Shown here in pieces: positions 26,116-34,270 of a stretch of 64,000 bases of DNA. The notes under the pieces are model-generated. The model did no database searches, was not told the DNA's origin, and saw only the letters and a program-made list of their open reading frames with translations. Position numbers and translations under genes: made by a program. Origin of the DNA: Coriobacteriaceae bacterium. Lineage in GTDB: Bacteria > Actinomycetota > Coriobacteriia > Coriobacteriales > Coriobacteriaceae. How positions within the stretch are numbered: the stretch's first letter is position 1; the number at the start of each line of letters is the position of its first letter. Location: NCBI GenBank assembly GCA_025757745.1, contig CP107217.1:1364001-1428000 (forward strand), given 5' to 3'.

Positions 26116-28185
26116 CTATCGAACCGAAGAATCGCCCGTGGCAGAAGATGTGTCGGGCTCGTCATAGATGGCACCAAGGACATCGCGCACGACGTGCAGC
26201 GCGGTATCGGAGCCACCACCGCCCTGTTCCAAGACAGTAACAATCACGTACTTGGGCTCATCGGCCGGCGCGTAGGCGCAAAACCACGCGTAATCGTCCT
26301 CGCCGCTCTTCTCGCCCGTGCCGGACTTGCCGTAGACCGTGGGGGTCAAGGAGTTAAAGTGCGCGGCGGTCGAAGTCGACGCAGAGTAAATCACGTCATG
26401 CATGCCGTTGCGGACCAGCGCAAGATCAGCATCGTTGTTAATTTGAGCCTCAAGGCGCTTCTTTTTGCCCTTGCCGTTGTATTTGTAGGCATCGCCGTCG
26501 CCATCACGCGAGACAGCAGACAAGAACACATGCGGCACATACTGTTTGCCGCCGTTGGCAAGGCCCATGTAAGCGCAGGCCATCTGCAACGGTGTCACCA
26601 GAATGTCGCCCTGGCCGATAGCGATGTTCGTCATATCGCCGGCATTCCACTTGCGGTCCTCGGCCGAGGCGTCGGTAAAATACGACTCTTTCCACTTGGC
26701 GTCGGGAATGCGGCCCGTGCCCTCGCTTGGCAGATCGATGCCGCAGGTCTTGCCCAGGCCCCAACGGCGAAAAACCTCTTGCAGGCCCTCGGGATGCTGG
26801 TCGTTGTAGAAAAACGCCTTGCCCATATCGTAGAACACGGGGTCGCACGAGTTAGCAATACCCGATTGCAGCGTCATGGTGCCGTGGCCAGAATGCAGCC
26901 AGCAGTACTTACCCCATGACTTGCCCAGGCCCGTCCAATAGCCCGTGCAGTTCGTGGTCTGGCCTGAGGTATAGGTTCCAAACTCAAGACCGGCCAGAGC
27001 CGAGAGCGGCTTAATGGTCGAAGCCGACATATACTGGCCGCTAATGGCGCGGTTGAGCAGCGGATGCGAACCCTTGTCGTCGTTGAGCTCGGTCCACACG
27101 TCGTTGGAAACGCCGCCGATGAACACCGACGGATCAAACTTGGGCTCGCTCGCCATACCCAGAATCTCACCATTGTTGGGATCGAGGCACACCACGGCGC
27201 CGTTACCGGCGTCACTATGACCCGTGGTCTTGGCAAGCTCAATGGCATTCGCCAGAGCCTTCTCGCAGGCCTGTTGAATCTTAAGATCCAGCGTAAGCTT
27301 AATGTCAGAACCGGCCTTGGCGGGAACGGCGCCGGCTTGACCGGTCACGTTACCCGAGGCGTCAACTTTCACGGTCTGCTCACCACGAATGCCCTGCAGC
27401 AGATTTTCGTAGTAAATCTCTACGCCCGCCTGGCCCACAATATCGCCCGATTGATACGAGATCTGGCCAGCCGCGCTATCGTTGCCGTCCGACGACTTCT
27501 TATTCTGCGCCTCGAGCTGCTCGGAGGTAATGGTGCCGGTATAGCCCAAGATATGGCAGGCGGTCTCGCCATACGGGTACTGGCGCTCGGTGCGCTCGGC
27601 GATCTTCACGCCGGGAAACTCACCGGCGTGCTCCTGAATGTAGGCGACAGTAGAGCGGCGCACGTCAGTCGCGATCGTATGCAGGCTCTGCGCGCCTTCG
27701 GAATTGTCCTGGATGTTGCGCAGCACCGCGATATACGGCATGCCGAGCACGTTAGCAAGATGGCGCACCAGTACCTTATCGTCGGCAAGATCGCGATAGG
27801 CGACGACGGCGAGCGAGGGGCGGTTTTGCACCAGTGCGACGCCGTTGCGGTCCAAGATACGGCCACGCACGGCAGGCGTGGTAACGGTACGGGTCTGATT
27901 GCTCTTGGCCTGCTTGTCGTAGTAGTCCGACGAGACCATCTGCATGCCCCACAGCTTAACGGCAAGCGCGGCAAACATCGCACCCACGCCCGCGGTGAGG
28001 ATGGAAAAGCGGCCCTTAAAGGCCGTAGCGGCCGTATTGCCCTCGCCCTCGGTGGCGCGCGGGGCCGTTCCGTGCTGCGTGTCGTAGGTAAAGCGGGAGT
28101 CGCCGCGGCGCATGATGACCAGGGCGACCACAATGGCCACGACAAGCACGATACCGGCGACAACAACCGTCAACTGGGAAGACAT
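26116..28185 (-). CDS. mrdA: Penicillin-binding protein 2 (class B transpeptidase)
   Basis: The 689-residue protein has two hydrophobic N-terminal stretches (about residues 8-25 and 60-80). The class B N-terminal motif is RGRILDRNGVAL. The transpeptidase domain has active-site SxxK in SASTIKPLSA, the second motif as NSCDPVFYDMG and the third motif KSGTGEKSG. SxD in place of SxN recalls elongation-type PBP2. A second N-terminal hydrophobic stretch ahead of the usual anchor is odd. It lies between mreD and rodA and is the probable RodA partner. GGGAGG precedes the ATG. Confidence 0.94.
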   Translation of the reverse strand: MSSQLTVVVAGIVLVVAIVVALVIMRRGDSRFTYDTQHGTAPRATEGEGNTAATAFKGRFSILTAGVGAMFAALAVKLWGMQMVSSDYYDKQAKSNQTRTVTTPAVRGRILDRNGVALVQNRPSLAVVAYRDLADDKVLVRHLANVLGMPYIAVLRNIQDNSEGAQSLHTIATDVRRSTVAYIQEHAGEFPGVKIAERTERQYPYGETACHILGYTGTITSEQLEAQNKKSSDGNDSAAGQISYQSGDIVGQAGVEIYYENLLQGIRGEQTVKVDASGNVTGQAGAVPAKAGSDIKLTLDLKIQQACEKALANAIELAKTTGHSDAGNGAVVCLDPNNGEILGMASEPKFDPSVFIGGVSNDVWTELNDDKGSHPLLNRAISGQYMSASTIKPLSALAGLEFGTYTSGQTTNCTGYWTGLGKSWGKYCWLHSGHGTMTLQSGIANSCDPVFYDMGKAFFYNDQHPEGLQEVFRRWGLGKTCGIDLPSEGTGRIPDAKWKESYFTDASAEDRKWNAGDMTNIAIGQGDILVTPLQMACAYMGLANGGKQYVPHVFLSAVSRDGDGDAYKYNGKGKKKRLEAQINNDADLALVRNGMHDVIYSASTSTAAHFNSLTPTVYGKSGTGEKSGEDDYAWFCAYAPADEPKYVIVTVLEQGGGGSDTALHVVRDVLGAIYDEPDTSSATGDSSVR

Positions 28186-28198
28186 CTACAGGCCTCCC

Positions 28199-28765
28199 CT
28201 ATTTGAGCTTACGGGTCTTGGGCTTAAAGCGCATGCCCGTCTGACGCCCACCGCGCGCGGAGAACCCATAGCCAGACTGCGGCGCGACGCCGGACATCAA
28301 AAACGGAACGGCGACCAGGCCGGTCAGAATCGAGGACGGCAGGGCGTGTCCAAAGATCGCCACGACAAAACTCGATTCCAGACCCATAAACAGCAAGATA
28401 ATGCTGTAGATCACGTTAATGGCAAGCGCAAAGGCGCCCACCGTGATGCCGCGAGCGCTCGGGGTGCCGCCCGTCTGACCGGCGGCACTGTGTGTCAGGG
28501 CAAAGCTGCCCACTGTCAGCAACAGCGACATCACGCCCACCGGCACGGCTGCCGACAGGTCGTAGAACAGGCCACTGCAAAAACCGCAGATGACGGCCCG
28601 CGTGGGATCGACCGAAAACACACTCAGGCACACCAGGATAATCATAAAGTTGACGCGACCGCCCGCGATGGAGATCTGCGGCGCCAAGCCCGCCTGCAGC
28701 AGGACGCAGACAATGGCGGCAATCGCAAAAGTGCGGGAGCCAGTCCCCTGTTCGTGTAGATCCAT
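28199..28765 (-). CDS. mreD: Rod shape-determining protein MreD
   Basis: The 188-residue protein has about five membrane helices (for example FAIAAIVCVLLQAGLA and FMIILVCLSVFSV) with GFCSGLFYDLSAAVPVGV, typical of MreD. It ends in a basic tail. It links MreC to the elongasome. The ATG at 28765 has GGGAGG at proper spacing; the ATG two codons earlier is too close. It lies between mreC and mrdA. Confidence 0.9.
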   Translation of the reverse strand: MDLHEQGTGSRTFAIAAIVCVLLQAGLAPQISIAGGRVNFMIILVCLSVFSVDPTRAVICGFCSGLFYDLSAAVPVGVMSLLLTVGSFALTHSAAGQTGGTPSARGITVGAFALAINVIYSIILLFMGLESSFVVAIFGHALPSSILTGLVAVPFLMSGVAPQSGYGFSARGGRQTGMRFKPKTRKLK

Positions 28766-28777
28766 GGACATGCCTCC

Positions 28778-29776
28778 CTATTCGCTCGAGCCCGAGTCAG
28801 TCGTGTCGGACGCATCGGAGTTTTCATCCGAGCTTTCATCTTTGGACTTGGTGGCCGCATCGCGCGAGGTGCCCTGCGGCGTACTGTTGGCGCTGCTCAC
28901 ATCCTCGTCCGAAGCCGACTGCTCATCGGTCAGCGACGTAATGACCAGCACTTCCTCGTTGTTTTCGGCCGTTGTCTGAGCGCGCACGACGATGGTGTAG
29001 TACACATCGTTGGCAGACTTCTCCACCGACGAGACCGTACCGAGCGGCAGGCCCTTGGGGAATACGCCGCCGATGCCCGAGGTCACGATGATATCGCCCA
29101 CCTTCACGTCGGAGTCGACACTCACGTGCTCCAGGCGCAGGGTACCGTCGGGCTGCCCCTGCAGCATGCCCTGAGCACGCGTATCCTGCACCATGGCGGA
29201 CACACCCGAGTTCTCATCACTAATCAGGCGGACGGTGGAGGTCTTGGCCGAAACCTCGATAATCTGACCGATGACACCGGCAGAACTCGTCACGGGCATG
29301 TTGATGGTAAGACCGTCGGCAGAGCCTTTGTCGATGGTAACGGTCGAGGTCCAGGCATCGCCCGACGCGCCGACAATGCGAGCCGCGGTGGACTTGAGGT
29401 TGTAGGTCGACTGAAGACCGACCAGGCTCTCGAGTCGCTCGGCGGTCTTTTGAGCCTCGGAGAGCTCGGCAACCTTTGACGTCAGGACCTCGTTTTGCCT
29501 CTTAAGCTCGTCGAGGGTGTCTTGCGAAGCCGTAAGGTTTGAGAACACGTTTCCGATTGCGTTAAAGGGCGCGGCCACAGCCGAGCCCACAAAACGCACC
29601 GGCGAGGTAATCGTCGTCACGCCAGAACGCACGGCATGAATCGGTCCCGCCTCACCCTCGCGAATGTAAAACGTAAGCAGCAGCACCGAAATTACGCTGA
29701 AAACAATCAACGGGCGCATACCCGTTGATTGTCGCTTGGTATTCAGATTTGAAGAGAAACCCGAAGATCGTGCCAA
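28778..29776 (-). CDS. mreC: Rod shape-determining protein MreC
   Basis: The 332-residue protein has an N-terminal membrane helix (about residues 21-38) and a coiled coil around 85-120 (LDELKRQNEVLTSKVAELSEA). The periplasmic-type beta domains contain VIGQIIEVSAKTSTVRLISDENSGVSA and GDIIVTSGIGGVFPKGLPLG. The last 50 residues are a Ser/Asp/Glu-rich disordered tail not usual in MreC. The start is TTG with GGTGG upstream. Confidence 0.95.
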   Translation of the reverse strand: MARSSGFSSNLNTKRQSTGMRPLIVFSVISVLLLTFYIREGEAGPIHAVRSGVTTITSPVRFVGSAVAAPFNAIGNVFSNLTASQDTLDELKRQNEVLTSKVAELSEAQKTAERLESLVGLQSTYNLKSTAARIVGASGDAWTSTVTIDKGSADGLTINMPVTSSAGVIGQIIEVSAKTSTVRLISDENSGVSAMVQDTRAQGMLQGQPDGTLRLEHVSVDSDVKVGDIIVTSGIGGVFPKGLPLGTVSSVEKSANDVYYTIVVRAQTTAENNEEVLVITSLTDEQSASDEDVSSANSTPQGTSRDAATKSKDESSDENSDASDTTDSGSSE

Positions 29777-29797
29777 ATGGAATCCACCTTTTGGAAA

Positions 29798-30841
29798 TTA
29801 AGCATTGGTCTGGACGAAGCCACCGTCAAACGCGTTGGCCTCGAGCACGCGGGCGCAGCCGTTGACGACGTTGTCGAGCGCCGTAGGGCTGACGTTGACC
29901 GAAACGCCGGTCTCGTCGCGCAGACGCACGTCGAGGCCGCGCAGCAGCGCACCGCCGCCGGTCAACAGGATGCCGTAGTACATAAGATCCGAGGCAAGAT
30001 CGGGCGGCGTGGCGTCGAGGGCGTCCTTGACGGCCTTGGCCATCTCGTCGAGCGGCTTATTGAGCGCGCGACGAATCTCCTCGCTCTCGATGCGCACGGT
30101 CTTGGGCAGGCCCGTGATCACGTCGCGGCCGTTGACCTCGACGTCGAGCTCGTCCTTGAGCGGCACGGCAGAACCGACCTTGATCTTGATGTCCTCGGCC
30201 GTGCGCTCGCCGATAGCCAGGTTATAGGCATCGCGAACGTGGGTAAGGATGGCCTGATCAAACTCGTCACCGGCAATGCGAATGGACTGCGACACGACGA
30301 TACCGCCCATGGCGATAACGGCGACCTCGGTGGTACCGCCGCCGATATCGATGACCATGGAGCCGGTCGGCTCCTCGACAGGCAAGTCGGCGCCGATGGC
30401 AGCGGCCATGGGCTCCTCGATCAGGTATGCCTGGCGGGCACCGGCTTGGATCGTAGCCTCAAAAACGGCGCGCTTCTCGACCGACGTGACACCGGAGGGG
30501 ACGCAGACGACAACGCGCGGACGCGGGGTCCACGGATAGCGCTTCTCGGACGCCTTGTCGATAAAATAGCGAAGCATGGCCTCGGTAACGTCGAAGTCGG
30601 CGATAACGCCGTCCTTAAGGGGACGCACAGCCACAATGTTACCGGGCGTACGGCCGAGCATGCGCTTTGCCTCGATACCGACAGCCAGGATGCGCTCATC
30701 GTTCTTGTCGATGGCGACAACGGAGGGCTCGCGAATGACGATGCCCTTGCCGCGCACGGAGACAAGCGTGTTGGCGGTGCCGAGGTCGATGGCAAGATCG
30801 CCCGCATAGCTACCGAAGAACATATCCATCAAAGAAAACAA
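29798..30841 (-). CDS. mreB: Actin-like rod shape-determining protein MreB
   Basis: The 347-residue protein has DLGTANTLV (phosphate 1), the phosphate 2 motif VIDIGGGTTEVAVI, EEPMAAAIGA and the adenosine motif ILLTGGGALLRG. It polymerises under the membrane and steers RodA/PBP2 synthesis. The start taken is TTG at 30841, five bases after AGGAG; an ATG four codons later is also possible. It is the first gene of mreBCD-mrdA-rodA. Confidence 0.96.
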   Translation of the reverse strand: MFSLMDMFFGSYAGDLAIDLGTANTLVSVRGKGIVIREPSVVAIDKNDERILAVGIEAKRMLGRTPGNIVAVRPLKDGVIADFDVTEAMLRYFIDKASEKRYPWTPRPRVVVCVPSGVTSVEKRAVFEATIQAGARQAYLIEEPMAAAIGADLPVEEPTGSMVIDIGGGTTEVAVIAMGGIVVSQSIRIAGDEFDQAILTHVRDAYNLAIGERTAEDIKIKVGSAVPLKDELDVEVNGRDVITGLPKTVRIESEEIRRALNKPLDEMAKAVKDALDATPPDLASDLMYYGILLTGGGALLRGLDVRLRDETGVSVNVSPTALDNVVNGCARVLEANAFDGGFVQTNA

Positions 30842-30901
30842 CGCAACTCCTGATGTGTTGGATGATTGCTGGAAAACTACTAGCCCATCATACTAGCGCA
30901 A

Positions 30902-30934
30902 GCCCGGCGCCTCACTTGCGGTGAAGCACCGGGC
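30902..30934 (-). terminator. Hairpin between the TPR gene and mreB
   Basis: GCCCGG at 30902 pairs with CCGGGC ending at 30934, with CTTCAC/GTGAGG extending the stem. The downstream minus-strand sequence is not a clean T-run (TTGCGCTAG). It sits right after the TPR protein gene and probably ends its transcript before mreB. Confidence 0.55.
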
Positions 30935-30956
30935 AGCGCCAAATCTCATAAGGTCA

Positions 30957-32252
30957 CTACTGGTTGTCAGCGGCCGAAAGATCGATATCAAGCGAGGAGA
31001 CGGCCCAACCGATATGGTTGTCGGAGCGCACGAACTTGACGGTGTACTCCTGCTCGCCGCCCTTGGACAGCGACGCCTTGACCTTGGCGGTGGTCTCGGT
31101 CATAGACTGATCCATGCCCTCGATGGAGACGGTGGCGCCCTGCGGGATCGAAGAGATGATCATCGCCTTGGCGTCCTCGGACAGGCTGGAAGCAAGACAG
31201 GACTCGGCCTTGGCGGTATCGCCGTCACCGGCGGCCTGGAACAGGTCGGTGACAACAGACTCCTGCGAGGGGAAGCCCAGGCCGCGCGTGTAGGCAAAGC
31301 CAAGACCGCCTGCGGCAAGGACAATCAGCAGAAGCAGAACCAAGAAGACCTTGAGGCCCGTGTGGCGATGGCGACGACGGACCTTGGCCTCCTTGCGGTC
31401 CTGCTGAACCATCTCGGACTCGGACAGGGTGAAGAAGCCGGTGTCCGAGGGGTCGGGCATAAACTGACCGGTAGCACCCGTGGGGTCGAGCGGGTCGACG
31501 GCGGGAGCATCCATCGCGGGAGCCGGCGCCGTGGCCATGGCCGTCTGGGCCGAAAGCGCAGCGAGGGAATCGTGCACGCGGGCAAGCTCGTCGGACTGCT
31601 CGGGCGTAAGCTGGTAGATGCCGTCGGCAGTGGCGGCGTTAAAGGCATCGAGCGCGTCAGAGGGACGACCGGCGGCGGAAAGCGCCTCGCCCATACCGGC
31701 GTTAAGCGCACGCGTGTCGTCGCGCGGACCGGCAAAGTCGATGGCCGTGCGGTAGGTCTCTACGGCGTCTGCCGGACGGCCGAGCTTAATGAAGCAACGA
31801 CCGAGCTCGCCGAGTGCGGCGGCAGGAGCCGGGTTGGCGCCGTCGATGGCAGCCTGACGGAAGGCAGTACCGGCATTGGCATAGTCGCCCGACTGGAACA
31901 GCGCGTTGCCCAGACCCAGGTAGGCCTTAAACGGCGTGGCATAGGATGCATCCTGCGTTGCGGCAGAGAACGCCTGGGCTGCAGTCACATAGTCACCCAC
32001 GGCAGCAAGCGCCTTGCCGCGGTTGGTGAGCAGCGCGCCGCGCTTGCCATAGGTACCGTCGTTAAGGGCGGCGGCGTAGGCCTCGGCGGCCTCGGCATAC
32101 ATGCCCAGGTGCATCAAGGCGTTGCCGCGCAGATGGTCGGCCTCGCCCATAATCTCACCGGGGGTCTTTGCCGCACCGAGCATCTGGGCGGCAGCGGAAT
32201 AATCACCCGCGCGATAAGCGGCGCGGCCCTGTTGGATCAGCTGGCTATTCAA
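30957..32252 (-). CDS. TPR-repeat membrane protein with extracytoplasmic domain
   Basis: The 431-residue protein starts MNSQLIQQGRAAYRAGDYSA. At least six TPR-like helical repeats span residues 1-215. A Pro/Ala-rich linker and a basic stretch (KEAKVRRRHRHTG) follow, then one membrane helix (about 300-320). The last 110 residues form an exported domain (SYxVKF-like, DNHIGWAVSSLDID). The TPR part should be cytoplasmic. No enzyme motif is seen. It lies between the cyclophilin and mreB; function unknown, perhaps an envelope scaffold. The start is TTG after AAGGGGA. Confidence 0.8.
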   Translation of the reverse strand: MNSQLIQQGRAAYRAGDYSAAAQMLGAAKTPGEIMGEADHLRGNALMHLGMYAEAAEAYAAALNDGTYGKRGALLTNRGKALAAVGDYVTAAQAFSAATQDASYATPFKAYLGLGNALFQSGDYANAGTAFRQAAIDGANPAPAAALGELGRCFIKLGRPADAVETYRTAIDFAGPRDDTRALNAGMGEALSAAGRPSDALDAFNAATADGIYQLTPEQSDELARVHDSLAALSAQTAMATAPAPAMDAPAVDPLDPTGATGQFMPDPSDTGFFTLSESEMVQQDRKEAKVRRRHRHTGLKVFLVLLLLIVLAAGGLGFAYTRGLGFPSQESVVTDLFQAAGDGDTAKAESCLASSLSEDAKAMIISSIPQGATVSIEGMDQSMTETTAKVKASLSKGGEQEYTVKFVRSDNHIGWAVSSLDIDLSAADNQ

Positions 32253-32263
32253 GGAAGTCCCCT

Positions 32264-32806
32264 TTACTCGTGAACGATCTCGACATGGACGATCTCGTCA
32301 CCGGCACGCAGCTGCGAGATGACGTCGAGGCCCTCGACCGTGGTGCCAAAGACGGTATAGCCGGAGTCGAGGTTGTGCTGGGCACCCAGGCAGAAGTAGA
32401 ACTGCGAACCTGCGGAATCGGGATCCATGGAACGTGCCATGGCAAGCGCGCCGTCGACGTGGCTGTTACGCGGGTTGGTAGCGAACTCGCCCTTGATGCA
32501 GTAGCCGGGGCCACCGGTACCGGGCATGCCGTCGGGGCCCTCAAGGCCGGCGGCGACATCGGCGCCGGACATATCGCGGGTATTGGGGTCGCCGCCCTGG
32601 ATCACAAAACCGGGCACATAGCGATGGAACTTAAGGCCGTCGTAAAAACCCATCGTGGAAAGCTCACAGAAGTTCGCCACGTGGATGGGGGCGCCCTCGC
32701 CGTCAAACTTGACCTTGATGGTGCCCTTCGACGTCTCGATCACCGCGCACTCATCGCCGGCAAGCTGATACTCGGGCGTGTAGAGCTCTTTCTTAAAACC
32801 AAACAT
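32264..32806 (-). CDS. Cyclophilin-type peptidyl-prolyl cis-trans isomerase
   Basis: The 180-residue protein has the cyclophilin core: IETSKGTIKVKF, ANFCELSTMGFYDGLKFHRYVPGFVIQGGDP, SQFYFCLG and GYTVFGTTVEGLDVI. The catalytic Arg is in FHRYVPGF. It lacks a signal peptide, so it is probably cytoplasmic. The ATG at 32806 has GAGGAAGGAA upstream; longer forms extend into untranslated sequence. It is 11 bases upstream of the TPR gene. Confidence 0.94.
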   Translation of the reverse strand: MFGFKKELYTPEYQLAGDECAVIETSKGTIKVKFDGEGAPIHVANFCELSTMGFYDGLKFHRYVPGFVIQGGDPNTRDMSGADVAAGLEGPDGMPGTGGPGYCIKGEFATNPRNSHVDGALAMARSMDPDSAGSQFYFCLGAQHNLDSGYTVFGTTVEGLDVISQLRAGDEIVHVEIVHE

Positions 32807-32911
32807 GTGGTTCCTTCCTCGTGCGTTTAAAGCATATTTGGTCAAATTGTAGCAATAAGCACGGGCTTCCATCAATTGCGCACGCAGGTTATGCCGCCGG
32901 AGGGCAACAAA

Positions 32912-34066
32912 TTACGAACGTTGCTGCGGTCTCCATGCGCTCACGTTGGCGTCGTACTGGTTAAGCGCGCTGTTGCCGCCTTGTGCGATGGGCGCCAGGA
33001 TCTCGCTCTGACGGGCGCTCAGCGACTCGCCGTCGGGAATGGACAGCGAGATATCCCAGCTCTGGCAGATCACGTCGACACGCTCGTACATCCACTGGGC
33101 AAGCTGCTTTAGATGATCGATGTCCTCCGCATAGACGGTGTCGTCCTGAACCTTGAGGTTATTGAGCTCATCCTGGGTCTTTTTAATCTGATCGCGCAGG
33201 GCATAAGCGCTCTGCGACAACTCCTGGCGGGTGGAAAGCGGCGTACGCAGATAGCCGTTATTAAACGAATCGATGACCTCGCCGATCTGATCATCGTCGC
33301 TGTACGACACGATGGTCTGGTACAGGCCATCGAGCCTGGCGTAGAGCTGGTCGTCGGTTAAGATGGTCTCCTCCTGAACGACCTCGGACGCATCCTCTTG
33401 CTTGGACTCTTTCTCGGTGGCCTCGCCCTTTTGGCGCGACGGGAAGGTGGTCTTGGCGGCCCGGCCAAACTGGTCGTAGAAGCCGGGCATGACGCCCATA
33501 GGATCGGCAGTCACAAACCAATACGCACCACCGCACACGGCGGCGAGCACCGCGATGACGATAAGCGGTTTGGGGATATGGCGCTTGTGCTTGTGATAGG
33601 CATCCTCGTCGGGATGGACCTTGCGCTTGGCCTTTTGCTTTTTGGGCTGGACATCATCGCGCAGGGACACCGGTGTGGGGATATCGACCTTGGGGATGCC
33701 AAAGTCCTTATCGAAGGCAGGCAGCACGCAGGTCTCGTTGGGGTCGGCGGCATCCGAGAGCACCGCGGCGGCAGAGGCCGGCGCATGGGGCACCTCGGTA
33801 TCGATCTGCTCCTGCGTCAAGCGCGGAAAGCCGGCCGTGCGGCCTGCTGCCAGATCGGATGCAGCCGCGTCTTTGGAAAGGATGCCCGGGGCGGGGCGCC
33901 CGCACTTGGGACAGGTGCGATCATGCGGGGACAGGCGTGCGCCACAACCATCGCAGAATACGAACTCGGTATGCTCGGGACCGTCGCCCGGACCAACGTA
34001 TGCGTTGCAATAGGGGCAGAACGAGGCGCCGTCCTCTATGGTCTTAAGGCAATGCGGGCAGATCAC
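32912..34066 (-). CDS. Zinc-ribbon membrane protein of unknown function
   Basis: The 384-residue protein has two N-terminal zinc ribbons: CPHC...CPYC (residues about 3-22) and CDGC...CPKC (about 38-56). A Pro/Asp-rich linker and a Lys/His-rich patch lead to one membrane helix (about 167-188). The exported C-terminal half is predicted helical (IDSFNNGYLRTPLSTRQELSQ, QIKKTQDELNNLK). A GTG at 34066 after GAGGA fits better than an upstream TTG. Such proteins are often sensors or scaffolds, but nothing here shows a function. Confidence 0.78.
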   Translation of the reverse strand: MICPHCLKTIEDGASFCPYCNAYVGPGDGPEHTEFVFCDGCGARLSPHDRTCPKCGRPAPGILSKDAAASDLAAGRTAGFPRLTQEQIDTEVPHAPASAAAVLSDAADPNETCVLPAFDKDFGIPKVDIPTPVSLRDDVQPKKQKAKRKVHPDEDAYHKHKRHIPKPLIVIAVLAAVCGGAYWFVTADPMGVMPGFYDQFGRAAKTTFPSRQKGEATEKESKQEDASEVVQEETILTDDQLYARLDGLYQTIVSYSDDDQIGEVIDSFNNGYLRTPLSTRQELSQSAYALRDQIKKTQDELNNLKVQDDTVYAEDIDHLKQLAQWMYERVDVICQSWDISLSIPDGESLSARQSEILAPIAQGGNSALNQYDANVSAWRPQQRS

Positions 34067-34174
34067 GGCTTCCTCTTTTCGGAGCAATTCATACAGTCGA
34101 AGTTAGAGCATAGCATCGCCACGCCCCCACAGGGGCAAGGCACCAATTCAACATCGCCAGGGTAGTCTTTTTGG

Positions 34175-34257
34175 GGGGATGATTTTTCTGGGACGGGGAT
34201 TAAAAAATCATTGTGTACCTAATGATTTTTTAATCCCGTCCCAGAAAAATCATCCCC
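34175..34257. repeat. Large near-perfect palindrome, REP-like
   Basis: A 37-bp stem with a single one-base bulge (34175-34212 with 34221-34257) closes on an 8-base loop, GTGTACCT. The arms contain GGGACGGGGATT and runs of A/T. It is too long for an ordinary terminator. It lies between the zinc-ribbon gene and the ATPase gene. A second palindrome at 45304-45346 shares GGGACRGG. Confidence 0.85.
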
Positions 34258-34270
34258 GGGGCAACTGGGG

